Assembly (NCBI RefSeq): GCF_000420465.1
Contig: NZ_ATUZ01000011.1
Span: forward strand, 496,001-560,000
From: Desulfovibrio desulfuricans DSM 642
GTDB lineage: Bacteria > Desulfobacterota > Desulfovibrionia > Desulfovibrionales > Desulfovibrionaceae
Length of the DNA stretch: 64,000 nt
Direction of reading: 5' to 3'
The number at the start of each line of letters is the position of its first letter. The stretch's first letter is position 1. The translations under genes and the position numbers were made by a program. This document shows positions 16,524 through 26,328 of the stretch, piece after piece. The notes beneath the pieces are model-generated. The model was not told where the DNA came from, searched no databases, and saw nothing but the letters and a program-made list of their open reading frames with translations.

Positions 16524-17210
16524 TTACGGTTTGTCCGCATCTTCGGGCAGGGGCTGGGTCAGTTCGTAGCTGGCATTTTCTGTGGCGAGCCTGTGGCCCC
16601 AGTCGTGCCCCCAGGCGTGCAGGGCGGCCATTACTGCGGGGCGTTCGTGCAGATCCTTGGTTGATTCAAGCCCGCGCAGCAGTCGGGTTTCCCGAACGGC
16701 AGCCCCAAGGGGGGCCAGAGCGTACTTGAGCGAAAGCAGAGAGCCTGAAAACAGCAGATTGCCGCGCCGACGCCCTGCGGTCATGGCTACAAGCACGGGC
16801 TTTGCGCGGGAAAGCGGCAGGGGAGCGCGATCCTCACCGCCCTGCATCATCCAGAATCGCTGGGTTCTGTCGATGAGGGCCTTGAAGTGCGCGGGCAGAA
16901 AATAGAAATAAATGGGGGAAGAAATCATGACCAGCTGTGCTTCGTTGATCATCTGGAAAATCTCTTCGGCCTGGTCCATCTGGGCGCAGGCATCGTTCTG
17001 GCCGGGGAGGGGCCGGTTGGCCAGAATGCATTTGTGCGGCGGCCTGGAGCAGCCGCCGCACCCCGTACAGGGCGAATATGCATAGTCGCGCAAGGCTACA
17101 GTGCGCGCTTCAATTCCGGCCTCGGCCATACCCTTTGTAAAAAGGTTTGCCACCGAATCAGAAACGCCTCCCACATGAGGACTGCACTGGAGCACAAGCA
17201 CGTTGTTCAT
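16524..17210 (-). CDS. Flavodoxin-fold NAD(P)H-dependent oxidoreductase (FMN reductase family)
   Basis: A 228-residue protein with the flavodoxin-like FMN-binding start VLVLQCSPHVGGVSDSVANLF and the later SSPIYFYFLPAHFKALIDR segment that packs on the flavin. A cysteine-rich loop CTGCGGCSRPPHKC at about residues 48-61 resembles iron-sulfur flavoproteins, so a cluster may be present. The start overlaps the MBL hydrolase stop by ATGA, showing coupling. It is a likely anaerobic redox enzyme; the substrate is not known. Confidence 0.83.
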   Translation of the reverse strand: MNNVLVLQCSPHVGGVSDSVANLFTKGMAEAGIEARTVALRDYAYSPCTGCGGCSRPPHKCILANRPLPGQNDACAQMDQAEEIFQMINEAQLVMISSPIYFYFLPAHFKALIDRTQRFWMMQGGEDRAPLPLSRAKPVLVAMTAGRRRGNLLFSGSLLSLKYALAPLGAAVRETRLLRGLESTKDLHERPAVMAALHAWGHDWGHRLATENASYELTQPLPEDADKP

Positions 17211-17833
17211 AGCTGAAATTCACCGCAAAAAGGGTTGCTCTTTTTTTCATCGCCAATAGTGGTGGAGGGACCATGCCCAGGGTACACCACGGCGTCTTCC
17301 GGCAGTTTGAAAAGTACTTCCGTCACCGAGCGCAGCAGGCCGTTGTGGTCGCCGCCGGGGAAGTCCGTGCGGCCAATGGAGCGGAAAAAAAGCGCATCTC
17401 CTGTAAAAACAAGTTTTTCAGTAGGGAAAAACAGCGAAACTCCGCCCGGGGTGTGCCCAGGGGTGGCAAGCACCTCGCATTCCATGCCGCCGAACGAGGT
17501 CTTGCCCATAGCTATGGGCTGCGACTGATATGGAGTCACAGTGGGAAAGCCCCACAGACCGCCCTGTGCGGATTCCGTACCCTCCAGGCAATCATCATCG
17601 GCGCTGATGTAAACAGGCGCTCCTGTGGCCTTCTGCAAGGGCGCCACGCCGTAAACGTGGTCGAAGTGCCGATGGGTAATGCAGATGGCAGCCAGTTTCA
17701 GACCGTGCGTAGCCAGATACTCCAGCATGGGCTCCGGGTCGCCGCCCACATCAACCGCAACGGCCTGAGTGCCGCTGTGGATAAGGTAGCTGTTGGTCTG
17801 CAAAGGGCCGAGGGGAAACATGGCAACTGACAT
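17207..17833 (-). CDS. MBL-fold metallo-hydrolase (glyoxalase II-like)
   Basis: A 208-residue metallo-beta-lactamase fold protein. The metal motif HxHxDH is THRHFDHVYG, with GHTPGGVSLFF and the final PGHGPSTTIGDEK supplying the other ligands. It begins FPLGPLQTNSYLI, as in the YcbL/glyoxalase II-like group that hydrolyses thioesters such as S-lactoylglutathione analogues. The start has AAGGA 6 nt upstream. It leads the operon MBL hydrolase, flavoprotein, ComF. Confidence 0.9.
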   Translation of the reverse strand: MSVAMFPLGPLQTNSYLIHSGTQAVAVDVGGDPEPMLEYLATHGLKLAAICITHRHFDHVYGVAPLQKATGAPVYISADDDCLEGTESAQGGLWGFPTVTPYQSQPIAMGKTSFGGMECEVLATPGHTPGGVSLFFPTEKLVFTGDALFFRSIGRTDFPGGDHNGLLRSVTEVLFKLPEDAVVYPGHGPSTTIGDEKKSNPFCGEFQL

Positions 17834-18169
17834 AAAAGTTCCTTTGGCTTGTCGATATCAGGTGCGCAGTGGTTTGCTGCGCGCAAAATTACCGACTTTG
17901 GATATACTATCGTGGATGGTGTTCACAGGCAAGCGCATGGCGCGTTAACAATGCCGCAGCGGCAAAATTTTATCCGCCACGGTGGCCTATATCCTTAAAT
18001 TTATCCGTACAATGGGGCAAAATCAAGTTGCGGGCATAACTTGGCCTCGGTGGGCAGATCCGGACATGGAACGGGAATGGCAAGGCCTTTCGTTGATGGT
18101 CAGGCAGATGATGGTTCCCTGTCTTGAAATTTTCTAGACAACCGGCCTTTGCCACACTACAATTTAAAG
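17834..18169. other. Divergent intergenic region
   Basis: No gene is visible in this 336-base stretch between divergent genes. It holds a GCGCAG-N7-CTGCGC hairpin at 17864-17882 and a TATACT box near 17904. No confident promoter pair or operator was found. Confidence 0.5.
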
Positions 18170-20719
18170 ATGCAAAAAAACTGCCCGCAGCTCGAACTCG
18201 CGCGTGAAGACCTCATGGAAATGGAAGGCCTGTTGTGTGAACAATTGTCTTCATTCCTGTCCTTTTCAGGGCACGCCCTGTATTTTCCCACCAGCCGCGC
18301 GCCCGAAGAGCCGCAGTTGCTGTCGCGGGAGCGCAGGCTGCTGCTGCCCTTGCGGCGCGACGACCATCTGCTTGGCGTTGCCATGCTGCACGGCGTCAAG
18401 GCGCGCGAGGCCAGGCCCCTTTTGCCCTTTCTGCCTGCCATAGCGGGCCTTTGCCTGGAGAATCTTGCCAGAGCCAAGGCCATGCGCACGGATTCCGTTA
18501 CCGGGCTTGCCACAGAAGAGGCCCTGTTTGCGCATATGGAAAATGCCGCAGAGCGTTTGCGGGCCTATCTGGAAGAGCCGGGCGCGGAAGAAAGCGGCCC
18601 CGCGCCCCTGCACTGGCTGTGCATGGGGATTGTGCTGCTGCGCCTTGGTAACGGGGATTCTGTGGTGCGGCGCGGCGGGCATGCTTTTGCAGAGAAATAT
18701 CTCAAGGCCCTGGCAGACGCCTGCCGCGAAGCCCTGCCATCGGATGTTCTGGCCGCGCGTGTGGGCCGCTGGGAGATTGCCTTGCTCTTTCCCGCCAGCG
18801 GACGCGGCGCCTGTCACAAGCTGGCCCGCGCAGCCCTGACGCGTATGGAAGCGGTACGCATGCCCTATCCGCTGTTGAAAAAGTCCGTGCGCCCGCGCCT
18901 TTGCGCCGGGCATGCGCTGTATCCCCAGGATATGCGCGGTACGGAAATGCACCTTGAAATGCACGATCAGGCCCGCCTGTGCATGGATCGCGCCCGCCTT
19001 GCCGCAGATGTGGCCGGGCAGGAGGCTGACGGCGCTCAGGCTGTGGAAAGCCGCATCATGCCCTTTGCGCGCATACTCCAAGAAGGCGGTATGGTGCTGG
19101 AATCCCTGCCGCTGGGCCGTGCGCGGCTTAGCCTTGGGCGTCAGGCCAAGGCCCGCGAAGGCATGCGTTTTGCCCTGTGGGGACAGGCAGAAAGCGGTTC
19201 GCCCCATTACAAGGGCGAGCTGGTGGTGCTGCACACGCGGGATACGGATTCCGTTGCCGAGGCTCTGCATCTGGTTGACGTTACCTGCCGCCCCGAGGTG
19301 GGGGACAGGCTCACTTTGCTGGGTGAAACGCCCGTTTTGAGCCCGGATCTGGACGAACAGGATTTTTCCGCCGCGCGCCCTGCCATTCCAGATGCGGCGG
19401 TGGCCGTGCAGGAACAAAACCAGAGGGCTGAATCCGCTGAAGGCGGCAAACACGCCGCTGCCGCGTGTGGTGCTTCCGCATCTGCCGTGTCCCAGTCAGC
19501 AGCGTGTGCTGGCGGTTTGTGCGGTCACGGTGATTTTTTGAACCGTTTTGCCGTTGAGGCGGAGCGGCGCAACCGCTTTACGCTTTGCCTGCTGCGGCTG
19601 GAGCCGGGCAATTCTGATGCGGGCGAAGCCGCACACCCCGATGCCGTGCCGCTGGAAGGCATGCATGATGCCCCGAGCCGGCAGGGGATTATTGAAACAG
19701 CTCTCAGCGTATGGCGCGATGCCCTTGGCAAGGCGCAGAGCCTGCCGCAGCCGATGGCTGGACGCTACGGCAGCAACAGTCTGATATTTTTCCATCCGGA
19801 TGTGGAAGCGCAAGCCCTTGTGTCTCTGTACGAGGGCGTGTGCGGTGCACTGAACAGCCGTGGCATTTCGGCTTCTGTGGGCCTCGCGGGGTATCCCTTC
19901 CTTCAGTTCCGCAGGGGGGAAATGCCCGACTGCGCCCTGAAGGCTCTGGAGTATGCCCTGCTGTTGCCAGACCCCAAGGTGGGCGTGTGCAATTCCCTTG
20001 CGCTGAACATCAGCGCCGACAGGCGGTACAGCCTAGGCGATGTTTTTGGCGCGGTGGAAGAATACAAACTTGCCCTGCTGGCTGACGAGGCCAATGCCAT
20101 GGCCTGGAATTCCCTTGGCGTATGTATGGCGGCCCTTGGGCGGCAGCATGAAGCCCGGCGGCATTTTACGGAAGCCCTGCGGCACGGGCCGGATAAAGCT
20201 CTTGCCGAACAGATTTACTACAATCTGGGCACGGTCTGTCAGGGGCTTGGTGAAAAGCGCGCAGCAGCCCGGTATTACCGACAGTGCGTCAAGGTTTCGC
20301 CCGAGCACCAGTTTGCCCACATCCGTCTTGGGCAACTGTGTGAGCAGGGCGGCAGAAGGGCCGAGGCCCGACGTTTTTATGAAATAGCCGCAGCCCTTGA
20401 GGATGCGCGCCCCGGCGCGCCCAGCCTTGCCCGCAGGCATCTTGCGCGTGTGGCTGTGCGCCAGCGCAAGGGGGGCGAGGCCCGCGAACTGCTGCACGAG
20501 GCCCTGGTGCGCAATCCGCAGGATGCGGCCTCCATGCTGCTGCTGGCAAATATCTATCTGGACAGCAATGAAGATCCGGCCATGGCGGAACTGCTGGCCC
20601 GCAAAAGCGCCGGCCTGCACGATAAGCCCGAGGCCTGGGAAACCCTTGCCCGTGCCCTGCGCAAACTTGGGCGGGAAGAAGAAGCCCGCGTGGCTGAAGC
20701 CAAGGCCGTGCTTTCCTAG
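18170..20719 (+). CDS. Protein with two degenerate GGDEF domains and C-terminal TPRs
   Basis: A soluble protein of about 849 residues. Near residue 105, DSVTGLATEEALFAHM is the usual entry of a GGDEF domain. The active motif, however, reads VGRWEIALLF where GGDEF is expected, so cyclase activity is lost. A second copy near residue 445-560 (NRFAVEAERRNRFTLCLLRLEP) ends RYGSNSLIFF, also degenerate. The last 230 residues are TPR units (AWNSLGVCMAALGRQHEARRHFTEAL, YYNLGTVCQGLGEKRAAARYYRQCV). It is probably a binding or scaffolding protein. The start is uncertain: ATG at 18170 or TTG at 18149, both with weak ribosome sites. Confidence 0.8.
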   Translation: MQKNCPQLELAREDLMEMEGLLCEQLSSFLSFSGHALYFPTSRAPEEPQLLSRERRLLLPLRRDDHLLGVAMLHGVKAREARPLLPFLPAIAGLCLENLARAKAMRTDSVTGLATEEALFAHMENAAERLRAYLEEPGAEESGPAPLHWLCMGIVLLRLGNGDSVVRRGGHAFAEKYLKALADACREALPSDVLAARVGRWEIALLFPASGRGACHKLARAALTRMEAVRMPYPLLKKSVRPRLCAGHALYPQDMRGTEMHLEMHDQARLCMDRARLAADVAGQEADGAQAVESRIMPFARILQEGGMVLESLPLGRARLSLGRQAKAREGMRFALWGQAESGSPHYKGELVVLHTRDTDSVAEALHLVDVTCRPEVGDRLTLLGETPVLSPDLDEQDFSAARPAIPDAAVAVQEQNQRAESAEGGKHAAAACGASASAVSQSAACAGGLCGHGDFLNRFAVEAERRNRFTLCLLRLEPGNSDAGEAAHPDAVPLEGMHDAPSRQGIIETALSVWRDALGKAQSLPQPMAGRYGSNSLIFFHPDVEAQALVSLYEGVCGALNSRGISASVGLAGYPFLQFRRGEMPDCALKALEYALLLPDPKVGVCNSLALNISADRRYSLGDVFGAVEEYKLALLADEANAMAWNSLGVCMAALGRQHEARRHFTEALRHGPDKALAEQIYYNLGTVCQGLGEKRAAARYYRQCVKVSPEHQFAHIRLGQLCEQGGRRAEARRFYEIAAALEDARPGAPSLARRHLARVAVRQRKGGEARELLHEALVRNPQDAASMLLLANIYLDSNEDPAMAELLARKSAGLHDKPEAWETLARALRKLGREEEARVAEAKAVLS

Positions 20720-20850
20720 CTTTCCAGAGGCAGGTTGCAGCGGGACGTGCTGCGGGGAGCCAGCACTCTAAAATTTTTTGTTTCAGATAGTTGCATGCAG
20801 TCTTCCGGCGGGTCGCGCCTGTCCGGCAGAGCCTGCTTCACAGATTATAG

Positions 20851-20874
20851 AACCGCCCCTTGGGGCGGTTTTTT
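20851..20874 (+). terminator. Rho-independent terminator
   Basis: AACCGCCCC-tt-GGGGCGGTT followed by six T in total on the plus strand. It lies 130 bases after the GGDEF/TPR gene. Confidence 0.88.
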
Positions 20875-20962
20875 CATGCCCGAAGCAGAGTGCCCGAAAC
20901 GCAAGCAAGGCCCCCTGTCGCCAGAGGGCCTTGCTGTTATGTCATTTGGGCAAAGTTTGAAG

Positions 20963-23900
20963 CTACACGTCAAAGAGCATTTCCAGATCTTCACGCGTAA
21001 GCGACTTCCAGGTGTCCTGACCGGGAATGATGGCTTCCGCAACGCCGCGTTTGGCTTCCTGCAATTTGAGAATCTTCTCTTCCACCGTATTCTGGCAGAT
21101 GAGCTTGTAGGAAAAGACCTGACGGGTCTGACCGATACGGTGGGTACGGTCTGTGGCCTGACTTTCCACGGCGGGGTTCCACCACGGGTCATAGTGGATA
21201 ACGTAGTCGGCGGAGGTCAGGTTGAGGCCCGTGCCGCCAGCCTTGAGCGAGATCAGGAAGATCGGGATTTCAGGCGTATTGTTGAACTTGTCTACCTGAT
21301 CGAAACGGTCTTTGCTCGCGCCATCGAGGTAGCAGAAGGGAATCTGCGAAAATTCCAGCCACTGCTTGATGATTTGCAGCATCTGCACAAACTGTGAGAA
21401 GACCAGCACCTTGTGGCCGCCTTCCACAATTTCCACGATCATGTCCTTGAAGGCATCGAACTTGCCCGAAGGCAGGTTGTTGGAGAAGCCGGGCATGTCG
21501 AGCTTGAGCAGGCGCGGGTGGCAGCATATCTGACGCAGCTTGAGCAGGGCATCGAGAATGGACATCTGGCTTTTGGCAAGGCCTTTCTGATCCACGTCTG
21601 CCAGCACCTGGGCGCGCAGCTTGCGGGCCAGGGCTGCGTACAGCTCGGCCTGCGCTTCTTCCAGCGCGCAACAGGTGACGCTTTCCACCTTGGGCGGCAG
21701 ATCCTTGGCCACTTCGGCCTTGGTACGGCGCAGAATGAAGGGGCGCACACGGGTGCGCAGATAGTCCAGCGTTTCAGCGTCGCCATCCTTGATGGGCTTG
21801 ACGATGCCCCGCTGGAAGGCGTGCTGCGAACCCAGAAAGCCCGGCATGAGGAACTCGAACAGCGACCACAGCTCGAAAAGATTGTTTTCGATGGGCGTAC
21901 CCGAGAGGCACAGGCGCATGCGGGCATTGATGCGGCGCACGGCGCGGGCTGTGATGGTGTTGGGATTCTTGATGTTCTGGGCTTCGTCAAGAATAACGGT
22001 GTTGAACTCGTATTTTTCCATCTCCTCCAGATCGCGCCGGAGCAGTGCGTAGGTGGTGATGATGAGATCCGAGCTGGAAATATGCTTGAACATGCCCTCG
22101 CGGCGGGTGCCATAGATGGTCAGCCGTTTGAGGCCGGGAACGAACTTTTCCGCTTCGCGCTCCCAGTTGGGCAGCACCGAGGTGGGCACCACAATAAGGT
22201 TTGGCCCGTCATGGTGCACGTCAATCATGTGCTGGATAAAGGCCAGGGTCTGCACGGTTTTGCCAAGGCCCATTTCGTCGGCAAGAATGCCGCCGAACCC
22301 GTATTCCGAAAGGAAGTTGAGGTACGAAAGGCCTTGCACCTGATAGCTGCGCAGGTTGGCATTGAGCCCCTTGGGCGGCGCGATGGGCCGCACCTCGCGG
22401 AACGAGCGGATTTTTTCGCGCAGGCTGTTCCAGAAGGAATCTGTGGCGGCACCGGGCAGGTCTTCCAGCAGGCTGTCGAGCACAGGGGCTTCAAACTGCT
22501 TGAATTTCTGCTGCGGGGGCTTTGAAGGGTCGAGTCCCAGGGCCGTGAGCTTGTGGGAGAGCTTTTCAAGCCACGCTTCGGGCAGGCTGGTATAGGAGCC
22601 GTCTTTCAACTGCACATAGCGCTTGCCTCGGGTCCAGGCCTTCCAGATCTTTTCCAGGGGCAGGCTCTGACCTTCGTATTCCACGTTGATGTCCAGCGAG
22701 AACCATTTTTCCTTTTCATTGCTGACCACCTGCGCCGTGATGTTGGAAGAAGCCGTGCGCACCTTGTAGCGCGAGAGGGCCTTTTCGCCGTAGACGCGGT
22801 AGTTTTCAATCAGCTTGGGGTACGAGTCGAGCAGGAAGGCAATGGCTTCTTCCGGCTCAAGGAACCACAGTTTGCTTGAGCGGGCCTGAAAGTCCATGCC
22901 GCTCAGTTCGTTCATCAACTGGGCTTCCTCGTCCTGATGGCGGCGCACCAGATAGGTCTGCCCTTCATAGGCGTAGCTGCCGGTCTGGAAGTCGGGGTTG
23001 GGCCCGTTGAGCGTAAATTCGCCGTGGCGCGTTTCATAGACGTTGTCGATTTCCAGCGTCAGCAGGCTGCCTTCTTCATCAAGGAAGAGCTTGGGATTAT
23101 AGGTGGCAGGCTGGAATACCGGTTCCATGAGCTTGAGGAACTGCTGCGGTTCGTAGAGTTCCGAGGCTGGCAGTCGCGTCCACACGCGGTCGAGAAATTC
23201 GGAAATTTCTTCGTGCGGCACAACCGGGCGTTCGTAAATAAGGTTGCGCACCAGCGAAGGATAGAGGCCCGTCTGCACCGGATAGAAATTGTGCTGGTAG
23301 CAGACCCAGAGGGGCATTTGCCCGTGAAAGGTGATGGGCGCGTCTTCCGGCGCGGTGCTCTCGGTCGGGTTGCGGTCACTGGGATTGCTGCGCCCCGCGC
23401 GGATGGGCAGCGGGGGGCGCCCCTCGCGCTTGAGCAGCACTTCAAAGCGAAAGCCCGAGTCGTCCAGAATGGGCTTGAGCTTGAGCGCAAAAGGCGTGCT
23501 CTCAATGCGGCAGGGTTTGTCAGTGTCCTTCCACAGCAGATAATATTCCTTGCGCACAGACCAGAAAAACCATGAGGTAAGGCCCTGGGGGATTTCAACC
23601 CGGTGGCCGTAATAGTCGAGGTGCTGGCCGATCTGGCGGGCCACATGCGGCAACTGGGGTGAAAATTCGCACCAGTCGGGGTTCTGGATGATCTGATCCA
23701 GCGTTACCTCGTTGTGCACGCTGGAAAGCCCGGATTTGTTCTGCCGCCCACGGAAAAAGGAAACCAGCAGACGGCCCTGTTCCGGTTCAAAGCGGAATAT
23801 GAGATAGTGGCGGCCTGGTTCCGGTTCCATGTCGGTAGAAAAAAAGTTGCGGAAGCTCTGTTTCCAGTCGGTGCTGGGGGGTGGGGTTTCTTCCGGGTCG

Positions 23901-24226
23901 CCCTGTTCCTTGCGCAGCTCTTCAACAAGGCGCAATGCAAGAGCGGCCACATGGCGGCAGATGCCTGAGAACGCATCAGAGCAGTTGCACTGGTGGTGGG
24001 TGCTGCGGTCCGTAATGGTGAGGGTCAGGCTCGGCGTGAAGACCTGCAGGTCTTCGCCCTGGATGACGCCTTGGACTTCCCAGGTTTCGCCCTCCTGGAT
24101 ATTTATTTTTTGCACCTCACCTTCGGACAGGATATAGTAGGCGGCGTCGCGGATGTATTCCGGCACACTATCGTGCAGGAAAGTCTGGCACATTTCGCGA
24201 ACGACGCTCTGTTCAGATCGACTCAT
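20963..24226 (-). CDS. SWIM zinc-finger SNF2-family helicase
   Basis: A 1087-residue DNA-dependent ATPase. The SWIM zinc finger has Cys80, Cys82, Cys90 and His92 (CNCSDAFSGICRH). A long middle region of unknown fold follows. The SNF2 motor starts near residue 625: motif I ADEMGLGKTVQT, motif II LDEAQNIKN, motif III LSGTPIENN. The helicase C half has VFSQFVQM, LKAGGTGLNLT and ATDRTHRIGQTRQV. It belongs to the bacterial HepA/RapA-like SNF2 group fused to SWIM and probably remodels protein-DNA or RNA polymerase complexes. The length and all motifs are intact. The gene is alone on its strand and divergent from the peptide-binding protein. Confidence 0.93.
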   Translation of the reverse strand: MSRSEQSVVREMCQTFLHDSVPEYIRDAAYYILSEGEVQKINIQEGETWEVQGVIQGEDLQVFTPSLTLTITDRSTHHQCNCSDAFSGICRHVAALALRLVEELRKEQGDPEETPPPSTDWKQSFRNFFSTDMEPEPGRHYLIFRFEPEQGRLLVSFFRGRQNKSGLSSVHNEVTLDQIIQNPDWCEFSPQLPHVARQIGQHLDYYGHRVEIPQGLTSWFFWSVRKEYYLLWKDTDKPCRIESTPFALKLKPILDDSGFRFEVLLKREGRPPLPIRAGRSNPSDRNPTESTAPEDAPITFHGQMPLWVCYQHNFYPVQTGLYPSLVRNLIYERPVVPHEEISEFLDRVWTRLPASELYEPQQFLKLMEPVFQPATYNPKLFLDEEGSLLTLEIDNVYETRHGEFTLNGPNPDFQTGSYAYEGQTYLVRRHQDEEAQLMNELSGMDFQARSSKLWFLEPEEAIAFLLDSYPKLIENYRVYGEKALSRYKVRTASSNITAQVVSNEKEKWFSLDINVEYEGQSLPLEKIWKAWTRGKRYVQLKDGSYTSLPEAWLEKLSHKLTALGLDPSKPPQQKFKQFEAPVLDSLLEDLPGAATDSFWNSLREKIRSFREVRPIAPPKGLNANLRSYQVQGLSYLNFLSEYGFGGILADEMGLGKTVQTLAFIQHMIDVHHDGPNLIVVPTSVLPNWEREAEKFVPGLKRLTIYGTRREGMFKHISSSDLIITTYALLRRDLEEMEKYEFNTVILDEAQNIKNPNTITARAVRRINARMRLCLSGTPIENNLFELWSLFEFLMPGFLGSQHAFQRGIVKPIKDGDAETLDYLRTRVRPFILRRTKAEVAKDLPPKVESVTCCALEEAQAELYAALARKLRAQVLADVDQKGLAKSQMSILDALLKLRQICCHPRLLKLDMPGFSNNLPSGKFDAFKDMIVEIVEGGHKVLVFSQFVQMLQIIKQWLEFSQIPFCYLDGASKDRFDQVDKFNNTPEIPIFLISLKAGGTGLNLTSADYVIHYDPWWNPAVESQATDRTHRIGQTRQVFSYKLICQNTVEEKILKLQEAKRGVAEAIIPGQDTWKSLTREDLEMLFDV

Positions 24227-24253
24227 GGGTTCCCCAAAAATACTCCGTTGAAA

Positions 24254-24273
24254 TTTCTGGAAAATTCCAGAAA
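24254..24273. promoter_or_regulatory. Perfect 20-bp palindrome in a divergent promoter region
   Basis: TTTCTGGAAAATTCCAGAAA lies 28 bases upstream of the helicase start and 73 upstream of the peptide-binding protein. Flanking CTCCG and CGGAG extend the symmetry. It is a good candidate operator or hairpin. Confidence 0.6.
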
Positions 24274-24345
24274 CGGAGCGATGTTATGACGTTTGCGATA
24301 AATAGCACAGGTTGGGGGGCGAAAGCAATATGAAGTGTGACTTTT

Positions 24346-26094
24346 ATGAAAAAAATAAATTTTGAGCGCGCAATCAATATGTTGGAATCAATATCGGCCC
24401 AACGGGCCCCCCGATTTTACGGGAAAAAGTGGATTCGTTGGGTCACAATTTCATGTGCTTTACTGTGCATTTGTGCATCATCGGCTTTTTGCGCCGATTC
24501 TGCGGGTGATCTGCCGGAAGAAACCGGCCTTGCCCCCTCGGGTGCGGCAGTCAGCCCGGCTGGCCCCCCGGCTTCGGGCGGCAGCATATTTTTTGGCACC
24601 ATTGGCGAGGCTTCAAATCTTATTCCCTACCTCACATCAGACTCCGCCTCGCATGAGGTGGCAGACCTTATCTACACGGCGCCACTGCGTTACAACAAGG
24701 ATTTGCAGCCTGAGCCATGGGCCGCGGAATCGTGGAGCATGGAAGACGGCGGCAAACGCATGCGTTTTACCCTGCGCAAGGGCATACTGTGGGAGGACGG
24801 GCAGGAACTGACCGCCGAAGACGTGGCCTTTACCTGCAAGCTGGCGGCAGACCCTGCCACCGGCAGCCCTTACGCCGAGGATTTTTTGCGTATCAAGGAG
24901 CTGCGGGTCATTGACCGCTATACGTTTGAAGTGCGCTATGACCAGTTTTTTGCGCGGGCGGTATCCACCTGGATGAACCCCATTTTGCCAAAACATATTC
25001 TGGAAGGGCAAAACATCCGTTCCACGCCTTTTGCGCGCAAGCCCATGGGGGCCGGGCCGTATCGGCTCAAGTCGTGGGAGCCGGGGAGCCGCATAGTGCT
25101 GGAGGCATCGCCCACCTATTTTGCGGGCAAGCCGCGCATTGACGAAGTGGTGTACAGGATCATTCCCGACAACGCTACCATGTTTATGGAAACCCGGGCG
25201 GGCAGGCTGGACGTGATGGATCTTTCGCCCCTGCAATACCTGCGGCAGACCTCCGGCCCGGAATGGCAGAGCAGATTCCATAAATTCCGCTACATTGCCT
25301 CTGTGTATATTTTCCTCGGCTTTAATCTGGAGCATCCGTTTTTCAAGGATGTTCGGGTGCGGCGGGCCATTTCCATGGCAATCGACCGCGAGGGCATCAT
25401 CAAGGGCGTTTTGCTGGGGCAGGGGGCTCCGGCTTTTGGGCCGTTCAAGCCCGGCTCGTGGCCGTACCATCCCGGCCTCAAGCCTATGCCCAGAAACATT
25501 GCCGCCGCCCGCGCCCTGCTGGCCGAGGCGGGCTTTGCCGATCATGACGGCGATGGCCGGCTTGACCGCGGCGGCCAGCCGCTGGCTTTTACCATTCTGA
25601 CCAATCAGGGCAACGAGCAGCGCATTCTTGCGGCTACCGTCATGCAGTCGCAACTGCGCGAGGTGGGTATTGACGTGCGCATCCGCACCGTGGAGTGGGC
25701 GGCCTTTATCCGCGAATTTGTCAACAAGGGGCGGTTTGACGCCGTGCTGCTGGGCTGGACAATACCGCAGGATCCGGACCTGTTTTCTGTATGGCATTCA
25801 TCCCAGACCTTTGAGGGCGGTCTGAATTTTACCCACTACCGCAATCCCGAGGTGGACAAGCTGCTTGAAGAAGCGCAATCCACGCCCGATCAGAAAAAGC
25901 GCGCAGAACTGTACTATCGCATTCAGGAAATATTTGATGCGGAGCAGCCCTACTGCTTTTTGTTTGTGCCCTATGCCCTGCCTGTGGTGCAGCGGCGGTT
26001 TCAGGGCATAGAACCCGCGCTGGCGGGCATAATGTATAATTTTGAAAAGTGGTGGATTCCCAAAGCGTTGCAGTATACGCAGATGCAGCCCTAA
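24346..26094 (+). CDS. ABC transporter peptide-binding protein (SBP family 5)
   Basis: A periplasmic solute-binding protein of about 582 residues in the OppA/DppA family. The long N-terminal leader has its hydrophobic core in WVTISCALLCICASSAFCA. Family hallmarks follow: LIPYLTSDSASHEVADLIYTAPLRY, the signature region AESWSMEDGGKRMRFTLRKGILWEDGQELTAEDVAFT, and VRRAISMAIDREGI. No permease or ATPase genes are adjacent, so it is an orphan receptor or works with a distant transporter. The start is unclear: ATG at 24346, or GTG at 24337, and neither has a good ribosome site. Confidence 0.85.
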   Translation: MKKINFERAINMLESISAQRAPRFYGKKWIRWVTISCALLCICASSAFCADSAGDLPEETGLAPSGAAVSPAGPPASGGSIFFGTIGEASNLIPYLTSDSASHEVADLIYTAPLRYNKDLQPEPWAAESWSMEDGGKRMRFTLRKGILWEDGQELTAEDVAFTCKLAADPATGSPYAEDFLRIKELRVIDRYTFEVRYDQFFARAVSTWMNPILPKHILEGQNIRSTPFARKPMGAGPYRLKSWEPGSRIVLEASPTYFAGKPRIDEVVYRIIPDNATMFMETRAGRLDVMDLSPLQYLRQTSGPEWQSRFHKFRYIASVYIFLGFNLEHPFFKDVRVRRAISMAIDREGIIKGVLLGQGAPAFGPFKPGSWPYHPGLKPMPRNIAAARALLAEAGFADHDGDGRLDRGGQPLAFTILTNQGNEQRILAATVMQSQLREVGIDVRIRTVEWAAFIREFVNKGRFDAVLLGWTIPQDPDLFSVWHSSQTFEGGLNFTHYRNPEVDKLLEEAQSTPDQKKRAELYYRIQEIFDAEQPYCFLFVPYALPVVQRRFQGIEPALAGIMYNFEKWWIPKALQYTQMQP

Positions 26095-26177
26095 GCGCTC
26101 GCACCGGGCACAGGGCAGCTTTTTTGCCCTTGCCTGCTGGCCTGCAGGCGCATATTCAGACCACGCGGATTTGAACA

Positions 26178-26205
26178 GGCCCTGGCTGGTTGTCCAGCCG
26201 GGGCC
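26178..26205 (+). terminator. Hairpin after the peptide-binding protein gene
   Basis: GGCCCTGGCTGG-ttgt-CCAGCCGGGGCC forms a 12-bp stem with one G-U pair. No T-run follows, so termination is only likely. Confidence 0.5.
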
Positions 26206-26249
26206 GCTGTGTTTGCGCGCTTTGGCCTACAATTCGGCTGCCCTCGGCG

Positions 26250-26279
26250 TTGACAAGGCCGCTTTAGTCGGAACATAGT
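26250..26279 (+). promoter_or_regulatory. Sigma-70-type promoter of the rel gene
   Basis: The -35 box TTGACA (26250-26255) is a full consensus match, and the -10 box CATAGT (26274-26279) lies 18 bases on. A small palindrome GGAAC-ATA-GTTCC overlaps the -10. Confidence 0.55.
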
Positions 26280-26328
26280 TCCAGAACTGGTTGAAGATAT
26301 TTTTTTACGCTGTGGGTGGACGTTACGC

